Positions 12,166 through 24,112 are shown, counted from the stretch's first letter. The stretch: DNA of 64,000 bases from Fomes fomentarius (GCA_022606135.1 JABYQN010000001.1:434001-498000); one strand, 5' to 3'. The notes: generated from the letters alone by a model not told the origin. Numbers and translations are program-made.

Positions 12166-14923
12166 TCACGGACGGACCCGGCCTCGGAGACCGACTCCGC
12201 GACTCGGACCACCGCGGTCAGCCCGAGGGAACCGATTCGCCAGAGGACTCGGAGAAGGCGATTCGAAGTCGAGCTCATCTTCCTCAGAGCTGGACTCCTC
12301 CTTGGTGCGCTTGGATGGACGTGACTCCTCCTCGTCGCGAGCGTCGCCGCCATCGTGCTCACCAGCATGACCGCCGTCGGGGGCACCATCGTTGCCGGTA
12401 GTGGTGTCCTCAGGGATTTCATCGGATTGGCCGGACGCAGCCACTTTGCTGGATGCTGCCTGATCACCAACGAAATCCTCCGTTGGCCAGTCCTCCAGCT
12501 TCAGCATGTCGGAGAGCAAAGACATGAAATATTCGTGTGTGTCGAGCTTTTGGGCGGTCTCGTACATCTTGGCGGGGGGTGCCAGAATTTTGTGTTTCTT
12601 CGACGATTGGCGCCAAAGAGTAAATTTGTGCTGATATGCCAGAATCTTGTAGCGAGCCTTGAAGTGTTCCAACATCTCCGTGATCATACCGTTCAGGGGA
12701 TCGTCGGGATCGTCGGGAGAACTGGAGAATGTGATTTCACCGCCGTTGAACGACAGCGCACCATGCACCATCGCATCCTGCTTCTTGGAGCCACACCGAT
12801 ACTTGTGACCGACCACTGTGAACGAGTCGAAGAATTCCTTGAGGAACCACTTCACCTCGGCAACAGAGCTTAGCAGGTACCTGACGCCGTTGTAAAGCAC
12901 GAGGTAGAAAAGCGACTCGATCTCGTCAGGGACACGGGGAGGCTCCCCCAAGTAGAGAAGCAAAGCCGCGGACGTGAACTGCCATGTGCCCTAAATATCC
13001 ATTAGAAACGGCGCGACCATACCAATAAAACGACTCACAGTTCTCTCGGGAAAACGGGCAGTCGCCTTCGTACCATCTTCCGGGATGTCCTTAGACAGTT
13101 CCCAGTCAGCAAGAATCCCCCTCCACCTCACGACTCGCTTCCCATCTTCCTCGACGATGGTAGGTAGGATGAGGACGTTGCCGACGCTGATATCTCCATG
13201 TATAATGTGCGCCTTCGTGACGGCCTGCTGATGAGCTGAAGACCTGGTCAGCGAAAGGGCGGTCCAGTACAATCACGAAAATCACGTACCCTCAGTAGCA
13301 TCGAGCGTAACCTGGATCAACTGGCGTGAGGACTTGATTTCATCCAGAGGGAGGCAAACCTCGTTCACTACAAGACGGTAGTGGGAGAGATGTCGCATAC
13401 GAGAGTGCGGTTCCTTCTTGCTCGCGAAAACATTCTTGACGTCTCCGGAATGGCCACGCTTTGATCCACGATTACTCTCACTTTCGGCGGGAACGCCACT
13501 GCCAGTAGTAGGAGCCTGCTGTTCGCCATCTTGTCCTTCCATCTCCTCATCTGAGGCGACTACATCGTCATCAATCTGATAGAAATGCGTCTGCGTCTGA
13601 TGCCCCAGGTCGCCGCCACACAACACAGTGGGGATCCTGGTCACGCCGGCTCGTTTGAGCGTCTGGAGAATCTCGCCTTCAGCCTTCATGCCGGCATAGT
13701 ACGGTCGCCACGTGTCCTTTAGCCAGACGAATTGAGACGTCTCGACGTCGACCGCAATGTACCCTCGCGTACCCCGCCCGACCATGCCAGGCGCCTGGAA
13801 AACGGGCTTAGCAATGAGGAACTTCTTTTTGCCCTTGCCGCTAGTAGGGACCGTAACCCGGTACCTCGGCCACTCATCCTCGAGAGATTCTGCAAACTTC
13901 TCTCGGATGTAAGTGAAGGTGCCGATCGGAGCCTCTTCGCCGTCCTTGTCGCGAGCAGGCAGTGGGAGTGTAGTGCCCTCGACGCTACTGACGTCGGGAG
14001 GTTGGTTCGCCTTGTTCGCCTTTTTCGGGTAGTGGAGCGGCCCGTTCGCAAGCCTATCCATGAGCCTGTAGTCATGTTCTTTCTTCTTGAGAGGTTCTGC
14101 GGTGGTGTCGATCCCCTGATTTTCATCGGTCTGTAGGGAGAACCTCCAGAGGAATTCACAGAGTAGGTCGGGGTTCTTGACATAATCAAAGGCCTCGGTG
14201 AAGATGGTGCCGCCACGTTCCCAGCATGTCACACGAGCCTTAGAGCCGTTGATGAGGAACATGAAGATAGCAGTACGCTGCTGACGAGTGAAGGCGCGCA
14301 GAGAGTACGAGATGTCCTGGCCTCGATTCGCGGTGCGGCTCTGTGCACCCGCGTCGCCAGTGGTGTCGTCGAAGGGATCATTGCCAGCCCCGCCACGTTT
14401 GAATTCGATCAAGGCGCGCAGACGGGACCAGAGAGGACGTCCGTTGCTTGGTGTTTGTCCAGAGAGGTAGATCGCTCCGTCGACCTTCAACTTAGTAGGG
14501 TCGCCCACCGCCGCACGGTCCTCGGAAAGCGCGACCTTGTAACCAGGACAAAGGCGTCGCTTGTTTACAACGGCGGTCTATCGCAAAACGTTGAGCTACT
14601 CCCGCAGACGAAGGATGGTGTCAGTGTTCACTCACCCATTCTTTGGATATACTCTTCTCCGAGGTCATGCCAATGATCTTGGTGAAGTCGGGAGTCTTTG
14701 GTTTGGAGTTCCGTGAGACGCGCGAAGATATAGGAAGGAATTCGTCGAGGAACTTGGAGGAGTGCATATAGAGCGACATATTGGCCGAGTCTTCCACGAG
14801 ATGTACGCGAAGTTCAGCAAGAGTAGGAGCGTCGAGCAGAAGAGTCTCCCAAGCACGACTCGTGTCGACGCGAGGGGTGGACTTGAGATCACTGTTGAAG
14901 ACGGTTGGTGCAAACAATCGCAT
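12166..14923 (-). CDS. FunK1-type fungal protein kinase K3 (divergent)
   Basis: Exons 14636-14923, 13290-14577, 13039-13235 and 12166-12990 give 865 residues. If the internal ATG at 14779 is used instead, exon 1 is 48 codons and matches the other kinases better (817 residues). I kept 14923 because it is the first ATG after a TATATAA at 14972-14978. Landmarks are PGMVGRGTRGY, the lysine in FVWLKDTWR, HGDISVGN (glycine replaces the arginine of HRD) and DWELSK. Intron phases match the other copies. A long linker between the N-lobe and the catalytic loop holds a DDDVVASDEEMEGQDGE acidic patch. The tail ends RGVGLRGRVRP. It converges with K2, with only about 290 bases between stops. Confidence 0.87.
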
Positions 14924-14971
14924 GATGAGAGGGCGAGATGTTGGAGAAACATACCGAATTCCTTGCGCGTG

Positions 14972-14978
14972 TTATATA
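14972..14978 (-). promoter_or_regulatory. TATA-like box of K3
   Basis: TATATAA on the minus strand, 49 bases upstream of the first K3 ATG (14923). K4 has the same heptamer upstream. The spacing is compatible with a core promoter, but a single short motif is weak evidence. Confidence 0.4.
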
Positions 14979-15473
14979 TCCGAGGAAATTGGCTGGTTAG
15001 AGACGGGCCGTCCACAGGTGAGCCAGAGGCGTGGATTTGCAGCCACGATCTGTGGACGTGGTTGGGCGAGAAGAGCTGCTGATGGCAGTGAAACAACGCC
15101 CCTTGGTGCGGTTCGATCCTTTGTGGAGGTGGATGCAAGTGACAACCACCAAAGCGAACAGTGTGACGGACAAAGACGGAATCGCTGCTAGCCGAAGGCA
15201 CGAGTGACTGATGTGACCGTGTGTTTGTGGGCGCCGTCCACCTTTGTCTACCTTTGTCTTCCCTCCTCCACGGCGTAGGTTGAAGATACTCCACGACGTG
15301 AGCGCTGAACGTTAACTGCTGGTAAGCGCCTCGCACATGTTCGTTATCGAACACTGCCACCGAGCCATGCGTGTGGGAAGATTGATCATTAACCACGACT
15401 CAGCCGTGGCACCCGCTCTCTCTTCGCAGCGTTTCAACGATAATATCCGATAGCAGCCGGCGGGAGATACCCA
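14979..15473. other. Intergenic region K3 / thiamine-kinase relic
   Basis: Upstream region of K3 and of the broken kinase at 15.5 kb. I see no gene or repeat here, and no convincing 5' exon for the pseudogene. Confidence 0.4.
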
Positions 15474-16394
15474 GCGGTGCTGACAATCGCCGGCTCTGAT
15501 TCAAGCGGAGGAGTAGGCATTCAGGTGCGCGATGTGCCAGTCACTCTTCGTCGTTGAACACTCAACTCCACGTTCCAGGCTGATCAAAAGCATTCACCGC
15601 GTTTGAGTGCTATGGGAACTCTGTGATAACAGCTCTGACGGCCCAAAACACGACAGGTGTGCAGGGTGTGTACCCCAAACCGCCCGACTTCATAGAACAG
15701 CAGGTTCGACGTATCAGGACATGCGCCCATCAAATTTCGGATTCCATACTGACTCCATAGCTAATCTCCATGCTCGATGCCATCGACGTTCGCGGGATCA
15801 AGACTGGGATGTTGTAAGATGCGGAGAACACACGACGAGTCGCGCGCATACTCAAGGTGCACTACGGCGATCCATCCAGAGTACCCCCACTCGTCGTCGA
15901 CCCAGTAGCGGTGTCGACCTCGGGACACACTCTCCTCCATCCGGATGCCATCGCTGTCTTTATGAGCAGCTCTTCCCCCTCGCGACGCTGATTACGCCCA
16001 ACACGCCCGAGAGCCTGAGCGAGCTCCTGCTCTCACGTAACGGCCAGTCCACGAGTCACGACGATCGAGACGCTCGACGACATGATCACCGCGTCAGAGA
16101 GCTCCTGGAGTCCTTGGATACGGTTCGAAAGCCGTGCTCGTCAAGGGCGGACATGTGAACTCAACGCTCGCGAACGTGGACCAGCTCGCTGCCGCCCGGC
16201 CAGATGTCACAGTCGTCCGGGAGAACTTCCTAGACGATGCCTTGGAGATCCTGCGAGCCAACGAGGCAGGACATCGGGACATCGTCTTGCGTCCGCCCGT
16301 GGTCGACGTTCTCCGGACTGTGGGAGAACGTAAGATCACTTCAAGTGCATTAGGGCCGATGCATCTTACTCCGCAGCCTAGCTACGCACCGTAA
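15474..16394 (+). pseudogene. Broken HMP/HMP-P kinase (ThiD / THI20 family)
   Basis: Segments of the phosphomethylpyrimidine kinase fold appear in order but in shifting frames. They are TIAGSDSSGG (about 15483), AFECYGNSVITALTAQNTTG (about 15596), DVRGIKTGML (about 15788), VVDPVAVSTSGHTLLHPDA (about 15888), PLATLITPNTPE (about 15978) and KAVLVKGGHVNS (about 16127). A stop replaces one codon right after GIKTGML, and at least three frameshifts separate the segments. The usual C-terminal STHGTGCTLS segment and any TenA-like domain are missing, and no start codon is seen. An intact enzyme would phosphorylate hydroxymethylpyrimidine and its phosphate in thiamine synthesis. This copy cannot encode one. 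The lysine-glycine-glycine-histidine motif leaves the family call firm. Confidence 0.85.
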
Positions 16395-16859
16395 TATACC
16401 ATATGCCCCTTCTGCTTCTGCGACACTTCTGACCATGGCACTACGATGGTCGAAAAGCCGACATTGGCCGTTTGCAGCTACACGACTGCCCTATAAAAGA
16501 CGAATAACACATAAGGGACTACTATGACTACACTATCTAGTAAGCGTTACAACAGCTGCAGTTAGACAAAAACAAAGAGCACAGCGAACAGCGTTGGGGC
16601 GCGAGACTTCCGCAAACGGGGTATGTTGTATGCGGGAAGCAGGAAGAGGAGACAAGGGACAAGGCAGGTCATCAGCGTACAGGACGGACGAGCGGGGCGG
16701 AATAGGAGTCGCGACAACAGTCAGATCGAAGTTTACACATGTTTGCATCGCGTCATGGTGTGAGGGCGAGAAGAAGAGTCAGAGTGAGGGATGGCCGCGT
16801 CAGGGTGTGAAGGCGAGAGATTCAGAAGAGTCAGAGCGAGGGTCCAGGGATGGGCCGCT
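16395..16859. other. Intergenic region
   Basis: Contains the 3' end of the thiamine-kinase relic on the left and the 3' flank of the minus-strand DUF6699 gene on the right. No further gene is evident. Confidence 0.4.
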
Positions 16860-18477
16860 TCACGAAGTGATCGACGAGTCGTCGTCCGGCGGCGCACGGC
16901 TCGGCGGACGGGTCGACGGCCTGCTGCGCGTCGAGCCCGCGCGCGACGTCGCGCGGGAGCGGGACCTCCTGCGATTCGCGCGCTCCTCCTCCTCGCGCTC
17001 GCGCATCTCCTGCTCCCTGATCTCCGCCTCCGTCATCGGGTAGCGCCGCACGCACTTGAGCTCGAACGTGCACGGCGGCAGGTCCTTGCACACCTTGCGC
17101 ACGAGCCGCTCGTCGACGACGACGCCGCCGAACATCGTGTCCTGCCCGAGCCAGTCGCAGCGGAGCAGTGTCTGCTGCAGGCGCCCGCCGGGCACGCCGT
17201 GCGCGGTCGAGCGGTTGTGGTAGAAGGACTCGGAGAGCAGGCGCTTCTGCTGCCGCGAGGCGTTGTCGTACTGCGGTTGGGAGAGGCGGGTGTACATGGA
17301 TGCGTGGATGGCCTCGATGACGTCGCCGCACGTGACGCCCATTGCAGCGTCGGTCGCGGGGACGTCGATGGACCACGGGAACGACTGCGAAAGGAGCCGG
17401 AGCGAGGTAACGCGCGGGAAGGTCGCGGGAGCGTCTCGGCCATTATACCACGATCTGCCAGGTCGATCATTCGAACGCTGGCAGTTGCCGGTTGGGAATA
17501 GCATGTTCCACTTGAGATAATCGTGGTCGAGTGCATCGTTCGGTGCTTGGATCAGTGGGTTAATCTCGACTCGCGCCTTCATGCGGTGAACCAGCATCGT
17601 CTTCAACACCGGCCCATCTGCATGACAAGAATACATGAGTCGCGCGAAAGATATAGAAGAAACAACTGTACGCACAGTCCTCGCCCTCAGCGAATTTGTC
17701 AAACTCATCCCAGGGTAACTTCTCCTTGGGATTTTGAAATTGACGTCCGCTATTAGTTTGCTGCATAGGAACAGGGCCAGGCATACCACCGGGCATAGCC
17801 GCAGCCGCAGCTGCGGGGGTGAATGGAAACCCTCCATGCATGGGCATTGCCCCCGGCATCCCACCTGGCATCCCGCCCGGCATCCCGCCTGGCATCCCAC
17901 CTGGCATCCCGCCCGGCATCCCGCCCGGCATCCCTCCTGGCATCCCTTGCATCCCTGGCATCGCACCGGGCATCATGTACGGTGTAGTATAGGGCATTCC
18001 CATCCCCATCCCCATTCCGCCCATTTGATACGCCATGCCTGTGGGCGGGAGCGGCTGTTGGAAGGTGCTGTACCCGGTCTGTGTACCCGCCCCGCCCATA
18101 TACGGAGTGCCTGGGGGCGCACCAGCTCGGACGTAGGGCGTGCCACCGGCGGCACTGCCGGCACCCGTGAGCCCTGGGGCAGGGAACCCGCTGAAGTCCG
18201 TCGAGAACTGGGTGGCGGGCATCATAGGCGTCGCGCCGCCCGGAAGTGCCACTGGGGGGATGAAGTAGGAACCAGGAACAGTACCCGGCATGTATCCGCC
18301 GGCCATGTAGGGCGACTGGGGAGGGAAACCTTGAGGTTGGGTTGCCCAACCGGGTGTGTTCGGAGGGTGGTGTGGGGAGGACGATCCCGGTATGACTGAT
18401 GGTGCCGGATGGAGGCCAGGAGAAGAACCTCCGCCGCCTGGCGATGGGTAAGGGGGAACAACAGCGGGACCTTGCAT
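16860..18477 (-). CDS. DUF6699 protein with GMPG repeats
   Basis: Exons 17676-18477 and 16860-17617 join in phase 1 to 519 residues from the first in-frame ATG (18477). The frame stays open further upstream to about 18666 without an ATG, so an extra 5' exon is likely. The N-terminal half is proline/glycine-rich and includes eight GMPG-type tetrapeptides, methionine/glycine runs and an alanine run. It is probably disordered. The C-terminal half, from [23 protein letters not shown] through [19 protein letters not shown], fits DUF6699, a domain common in mushrooms and of unknown function. The end is basic/acidic, with [11 protein letters not shown]. It shares an intron position with the DUF6699 gene at 19893. 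Confidence 0.8.
17852..17946. repeat. 12-bp coding minisatellite (GMPG units)
   Basis: About eight tandem copies of a 12-base unit of the form GGCATCCCRCCY. On the minus strand each encodes Gly-Met-Pro-Gly. The units differ only at wobble positions. The array length is likely to vary between strains, and changes stay in frame. Confidence 0.9.
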
Positions 18478-19892
18478 TGCGTCTGGCGCAGTATATGTAT
18501 GACTCGGGACGGCCGAAGCTTGCTCAGTGGCAGGATGATGACTTGAAGTGGAGAGGGCGATGTGAGACTCGGATCCGGAGGGCGGGGTAGGTGGAATAGG
18601 CAAGTAACGGACTGCTACCACATACCTTTGAGACGGCCGAGACGCACAGCCAATGTTTGATAAATGCTATGTATGACTCGAAAGATTGCGCTATCCACGC
18701 GGACTTCACAAGTCTTGAATGGGCTTCTGGTGGGCTTCTGTGGTTTTGACGTTCAGCGCTCAGATCCCGGAGCCCAACCGAGAGCGATTACCTTACTAGT
18801 ACGCTTTCGCTGAGATGTTGGAGAGGATAACGATACGTCGGTAGCGAAGATGAGAATGCAGGCGGCGAGGGGCGGCTTGGAGGAGACGGCACCGACTTTG
18901 AGCAGAAGAGCAATTGACTGACCGTTCGACCTACCTGCAATTCGATGACTCGGAGTCGGATGCCCACGCGATTTTTACGAGTTCCTCGGTCGGCTTTCTT
19001 CCACGCCCTCCCGCTCGATCGTGGAGAATGTTATAGCACGGAAATATGAGTGGAGGAATCGGGGGCGTTGCGAGCAATCAAGAAAGCTTGCGGGGCGGAG
19101 GGAATTGTATGGGCATGGGGCACGGTCGGCGCTTCAAAGATACATATCAGATGAGATCGCGCCGACGCTATTCAACGCTGGCTGTTGTTCCGCGGCCATC
19201 TTCCCTGCTCCAGGTCAGGAAGGTCAACCGGGGACAGAAGGCAAACTGCAGCAGCTGTACTGCATCGCCGCCACAGTGCCAGGACCTGCGGAGGTAAATC
19301 GGAGTTTTAAGCAAGCCCATGGGGGCGTGTCCAAGATGGACGCGTTTTGCAGCTCCGTTCGTTTGCACCAGGCGTCGAGTACATACACCTACACGACGTT
19401 GTCTTGTACCTCGTCAACGCCGCCCCTCCCCCCATTACTCTCAGCCGCCGTTACGCCCTGCGCAGCTCGGCGATGATAATAAAACGCTATAAACGCCTCT
19501 AATCTAGAGTGAAATCAGCGACATCATCGCCGACATCGCTGACAATCAGTCGAACCCTGCACCCAGCTGCCAATCACGGTTTATTCCTTGTGAAACTCCC
19601 CGCGCTCTCTCGCCACAACCCGTGCTCCTTCCGAGCTCCTGTACATAAAAAGCCGCCTCGGGACTGTGGAAGAAGACCGACCGAGCAACTCGTGAAGACC
19701 TCGTGGACGTCCGAGTCATCGGATTCTGGCTGTACGCGATTAGGTAGGTCAGACGTTCTGAATTTTCTTGTATCGCCTCCGATTCCTTAAATCGTATCTT
19801 CGTGTTATAAGACTCTCCGACGGCCTGACTGGTCTCCGAACCTCTCTCACATACTTTATACGCCATCGGACTACGCACCTGCAGGCGGAACT
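18478..19892. other. Divergent intergenic region of the two DUF6699 genes
   Basis: About 1.4 kb between the two divergent DUF6699 genes. The left part may hold the missing first exon of the minus-strand gene. A plausible donor (AAAG then GTATGT) sits on the minus strand near 18627. The right part is the promoter and 5' UTR region of the plus-strand gene. No separate gene is convincing. Confidence 0.4.
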
Positions 19893-20755
19893 ATGGCGGA
19901 CACGATTGGAAAGTGGGCTCCAGGCAGCTGCTGTACGTCGCATCTTCTCCTTATCTGTTCGCCACCGTCTTAATACGTCAACTTGTTCAAACAGATGGCC
20001 CTGTTCTCACCCAAACCGACGTCTACCTCCTCGGGACCGAGCTCGAGCTCAACCCCATCCTCGGGAACACGAGCGAATCCTTCCAACTCATCTTCAATCT
20101 CGCCACGGGTGCGTCTCTTGTCACTTCCATGTCTTTCCCCCTCTGTAACTGGCCCCTCGCGCGGATCAGGCCAGACGGGCGGGTACAACCATGAAGCTCG
20201 CGATCGCGACATTCCCTTCACTGCGAAAGAAGAGCCCGCAACTATGCCCCGGGTAGAAGAGTTGATCATCATCACCGAGTTCAGCCCGTGGTGCACCATC
20301 GTGAAGAACCCGCTAGGCGTCACCCTCGGCGATATCTGCACAACGCTCTTCAAAGAGTGCGTGCTATATCAATCGGATCGTCCTAGAGCGTGATGGGAGC
20401 CTGACTGTTGTCGCAGGTACGCAGAGAAGATGGTCACAGAGAAGGAGTTCGACTCGCTGCCGCCCCGTCTGCAAGAGCAGGTCAGGAGATACGCCTCCTC
20501 CGCGTCCGGCGGCGGTTGGCAGCAGTACTACTCTCCTCCAGTGGCCCCAACGCAGTTCCGGCGAGTCGGTGAGTCGTCGTCGTCTCTCTTTCGCCGTTCG
20601 GCAGCGCGTCAACGCGATCTCAACCATCGCGTCATGCAGACTGGCTGCGGGAGCGCGTCTTCTTCGACAAGCTCTCGCGCAAGGACAGCTACGCCAAGGC
20701 GCGCCTGGGCTTCTCCGCCCCGAACATCTTCGTCCTCTCGCTCTCCAACTACTGA
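19893..20755 (+). CDS. Small DUF6699 protein
   Basis: Five exons (19893-19932, 19995-20108, 20170-20356, 20417-20568, 20640-20755) give 202 residues. The protein opens MADTIGKWAPGSC, then YGPVLTQTDVYLLGTELELNPIL. A central FSPWCTIVKNPLGVTLGDI segment matches the DUF6699 pattern of a WxI/V strand followed by a 'VT..D' helix. It ends DWLRERVFFDKLSRKDSYA and FVLSLSNY. Intron 1 splits the tyrosine codon before GPVL exactly as in the divergent neighbour, which supports common ancestry. Function is unknown. Every splice junction has GT...AG and preserves frame, so the model is firm. Confidence 0.88.
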
Positions 20756-21252
20756 GCGCGAGCGCCGGCGGTTTTTCCTCCTTGTCATGACGTTGGATGG
20801 ACGGACACGCGCGCGATCGTCGCTCCCTACAGTTATTTCTTCACTTACACGCTCACGACCCTGATGCCTGCAGTCTCCAATTATACCTCTGCTATCCTGT
20901 ACGATGCGATCCGTGATCTCGAGCTGTGTTGTATTGCATACATTGTACCCCAGAAATTGCCTGTCTTCATTCTGTGCCTTAGTCCATGTCCCTTACATAC
21001 TGCCTCTAACTGCTGCGCATACATATGTATTTTGGGCGATGACAAGATGCTGCCTAGCGAACGGCGTAGGTGCGCATGCACACAAGTATGTTCAATAGCC
21101 CCGATATTGTAATATCGACGACTGCAATGTGACATTGAGATGGTAGGTAGGAGGCGCAAAGTCTCAGCGTTCGTTGATCAGCTACTGGTACATTACTTAG
21201 ACAGCTCAGTAGTCCAGTTCAGTCCGGAACGTCAGCCCACAGTACCTGTCCT
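20756..21252. other. Convergent 3' intergenic region
   Basis: Lies between the converging ends of the DUF6699 gene and the cerato-platanin gene. It holds their 3' UTRs; nothing else is recognised. Confidence 0.4.
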
Positions 21253-21840
21253 TCAATGACCCGGGCGTTTCTTCCCATCCACCATCCCCTGCTCGCAATT
21301 GCCATCGAGGACGACCTGGCGTGCCGTCGCGTTGATGCGCCCCAGGTCCTCTGCGATGCCCCCCGTGAGGTCGTTCATCGCCGAGAGCGCGATGTTGAAG
21401 CCCTTGGAGCCCACGTCGATGGCGAAGATGTGGATCGTGTGGTTGCGGAACGTCAGCTCCCAGCACGTGCCGCAGTTGGGCGAGTTGAAGCCCGCGATGG
21501 CGGGCGCGCCGCCGATGTGGGGGAAGTTCGGGAGCGAGGTGAAGTTCGGGAACGCTGCCAGGGGTGTGCGTGGGCGTGGGCGTGTCCGTGGGAGCGTTCG
21601 CGGGAGGGATTATTATTAGTACGGATGCAACGACTCGCAAGCCATTAGGGGAGTTTTTATTTGATTTTACTCACAACGTGCAAGCCCGTTGATCCCATTT
21701 GAGCACGCGACGGTGTTGGTGTCTCCGGCTGCGTTGTCGTACGTACGGTCGAAGGAAACGGAGACGGTCTCTGAGTTCTGGGAGAGCGCGCGCGGGATGG
21801 CGAGGAGCGCTGTGGCGAGAGTGAAGGCGAAGAACTTCAT
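21253..21840 (-). CDS. Cerato-platanin (secreted)
   Basis: Two exons (21675-21840 and 21253-21554) encode 155 residues. A signal peptide (MKFFAFTLATALLAIPRALS) is followed by VSVSFDRTYDNAAGD, VACSNGINGL, FPNFTSLPNFPHIGGAP, FNSPNCGTCWELTF and LGRINATARQVVLDGNC. The four cysteines expected for the two disulphides of the family are all present. Cerato-platanins are small double-psi-beta-barrel proteins secreted to the cell wall or medium. They bind chitin oligomers, act at hydrophobic surfaces and, in some species, elicit plant responses. Nothing here tells which role applies. An ATG 48 bases upstream would lengthen the signal peptide. Confidence 0.93.
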
Positions 21841-22053
21841 GTTCGAGTTGGCCAGAAACGCGGCAGACGCGCTCGAGGTGTAGAGCACTAGCGGGGAGGC
21901 GGGGAGCTAGAGGCTGCATGTCTACATATAGAACACGTTTATATACCTGGCCACTTAGCCACTGAGCGAAGACGAGAAGAGGGACGGAAGTTGCGAATCG
22001 GTTGGGCGCGGCGCCGGACGAGGTAGAAGGCTGATGGCGGTTGAGAGATGCGG

Positions 22054-22614
22054 TCAGAGGAAGTCGAGGTATATGGCAGGAGCATGCGTTGCGGCGTAAT
22101 GGAAGTTTAGATCCAGGTCGGTGAGAGAGGCCCAGAAGGGCGGAAGACGTACAGCGCCCTTTGATGCATGTAAGGATCGAGTGTGGATGCCATTAGAGAA
22201 GACAGCGGTGGGAGGAGCGTCCGTGCATGACGTGCAGGTGACCAAGTTTGGCCCACCAGAGGCTTTTGAGCGGCCTCGAGTTATATTCGATAGACCCGAG
22301 ACACCGCCGAAAGGTACCTTCGTGTTGGCTTCGAGGACGTCGAGAAGATCAGCAAAGGCATGCTGGACCGTTGTGTCCGTGCGAGTGAGGAGTTGTACTA
22401 GGGGGTTGTATGGCGATGTCCAGGACACAGAATCCGTTTTGAAAGGTGTATAGCCGGATGGGTCCACCACGTCGGGAGTCCCCTTGAACGTGTCCAACAA
22501 GCGTGCAGCATTTGGGTGCTTCCGGGTAGATTTGAACCAACAGTGATGACGACCTATAGGCATTGCATCAACACACCTACTTTCGCAGCGAAGTCTTATT
22601 TCTCCTCTCGGCAA
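22054..22614 (-). CDS. Unknown protein (uncertain gene)
   Basis: An open frame of 186 residues. The composition looks coding (VQHAFADLLDVLEANTKVPF, CTSCTDAPPTAVF), but no family is recognised. The first 20 residues (MPRGEIRLRCESR) have an unlikely composition, so the true start may be MPIGRHHCWF at about 22563 or an upstream exon. No membrane segment or signal peptide is seen. Another gene could be spliced through here. Confidence 0.35.
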   Translation of the reverse strand: MPRGEIRLRCESRCVDAMPIGRHHCWFKSTRKHPNAARLLDTFKGTPDVVDPSGYTPFKTDSVSWTSPYNPLVQLLTRTDTTVQHAFADLLDVLEANTKVPFGGVSGLSNITRGRSKASGGPNLVTCTSCTDAPPTAVFSNGIHTRSLHASKGAVRLPPFWASLTDLDLNFHYAATHAPAIYLDFL

Positions 22615-23059
22615 TCATATCAGATGCACAGGCCGGGCGGCGACAACTTCTGAGAGTAGCGAGAGAGACTAGTACTGGGGCTTGGGGTGTTGAGATTGGA
22701 TAGCCGAGTCAACGAGCTACGTCTACCAAAACTTATATTTAACTCGCATGTAGTCAGTAGTTTCATATGGTATACTTCTGAGCTCGTATCGGGTACTCGC
22801 CGTACTTTTGAACGTCTTCACAACAAGATGCGTACGAGGAACATGGTGGTCAAGTTGTAAAACACTTGCCAGTCGCGATCGCAGATGCAAAAGGCACTTT
22901 GCCGCATATGGCTGTCGAAGGAGATTAGATTAGATAAGACCCATCCACCGATCATCTATTGCGGTCCCGGGCCAGGCAAGCCCAGAGTTCACCTCAAGGC
23001 TTACACCTCTACCACCACCCCGTCCATTGCGCTCATCAGCCGCTCGTTCACTAGCAAAC
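22615..23059. other. Upstream region of the CCDC124-like gene
   Basis: Presumed promoter and 5' UTR for the gene starting at 23060. No additional feature is seen. Confidence 0.4.
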
Positions 23060-24112
23060 ATGGCACCGAAGGGAGGAAACGCAAAAAAGGAATCTGGCAG
23101 AGCCAAGAAGGCTGAGAACGAGGCGAAGAAAGCTGCGGCGGCGGAAGCGGAGAAGGTACAGTACCGTGCACTGCCTAGTGCTACCCTCCTTCGCCTTTCC
23201 ATCTCAAAATATCTCTCCCGTACAGGAGCGCAAGGAGGCAGACAAGTGGAACGACGGAGGCAAGTCTAACAAGGCGAAAGAGGAGAAGGAGGAGAAACGC
23301 CGCGCAGAGCTCGCCCGCAAGGCGGAGGCGGCACGTCTGCTCGCCGAGGAGGAGGCGAATGCGAGCGCGCCCCCGAAGGTGAAAGTCACGCCCAAGGCTG
23401 CAGGGAAGAAGGCTGCACAAGCGAAGAAAGACACCAAGCCTGCTGGTCCCGGGGCGATCGCGGCGGGTGGAGGCCTGGGGGCTGTGGATGCGACGCAGGA
23501 CGACGGAGCACCGAAGGAGGTTGAGGCGTTCTCGGCGACCGGCATCGACAACGCGCTCGACTTGCTCGAGGTTGTCAATGCGAAGATGGATAAGGCGAGC
23601 ATCGGCTCCAAGGCTGCGGACATCGAGAGGCATCCGGAGGTGAGTCTTGGGCTGCATCGCACCCGGGCGGGCTTACTCATGTACATGCACAGAGACGATT
23701 CAAGGCTGCGTTTGAAGCATACAAGGAGCGGGAGCTCCCCAAAGCCCGCCAAGAAGTGCGTCTTACATTACTTGGTCATTCCTTACTGGGTCCTGACAAG
23801 ACTGCTACGATGTGCATAGCATCCCGGATTGCGACTGCAGCAGTATCATGTGGGTCCGATGACGTGATCTGAAATGTTCTGATCATTGATCTTGTACACC
23901 CTGCACAGGACCTCCTGTACAAGCAATTCCAGAAGTCCCCAGAGAACCCGTAAGCACCGCATATTCGCCTATGACGCTGCAGGCATTCCTGACACGACTT
24001 CCGCAGGTTCAACCAGGTCACTGTGTCATACGACGCATCCAAGGACGAGCGAGTGGAGGCTCTTACCAAGAAGCACGCTGCGGTCACAGAGAGGCTCAAG
24101 GAGAAGTCATGA
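23060..24112 (+). CDS. CCDC124: CCDC124 / Lso2-like ribosome-associated coiled-coil protein
   Basis: Six exons (23060-23155, 23226-23639, 23693-23755, 23820-23849, 23909-23949, 24007-24112) join to 249 residues. The first half is a highly charged lysine/alanine/glutamate coiled coil, with DKWNDGGK and KEEKRRAELARKAE. Next come a glycine/alanine linker and the conserved C-terminal part: ATGIDNALDLL, then IERHPERRFKAAFEAYKERE, LPKARQEHPGLRLQQYHDLL and KSPENPFNQ. This order matches CCDC124 in animals and is related to yeast Lso2. Those proteins bind the ribosomal tRNA and mRNA channel of idle ribosomes and help recovery from stationary phase. The function is transferred from the family. The 30- and 41-base exons are short but keep the conserved motif in frame. 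Confidence 0.88.

Noticed and set aside
12355..12873. A 172-codon plus-strand frame
   Set aside because: Antisense to exon 4 of kinase K3, whose sequence is conserved with other kinases.
16831..17376. A 181-codon frame full of arginine and histidine
   Set aside because: Overlaps the second exon of the DUF6699 gene in another frame and has no plausible composition.
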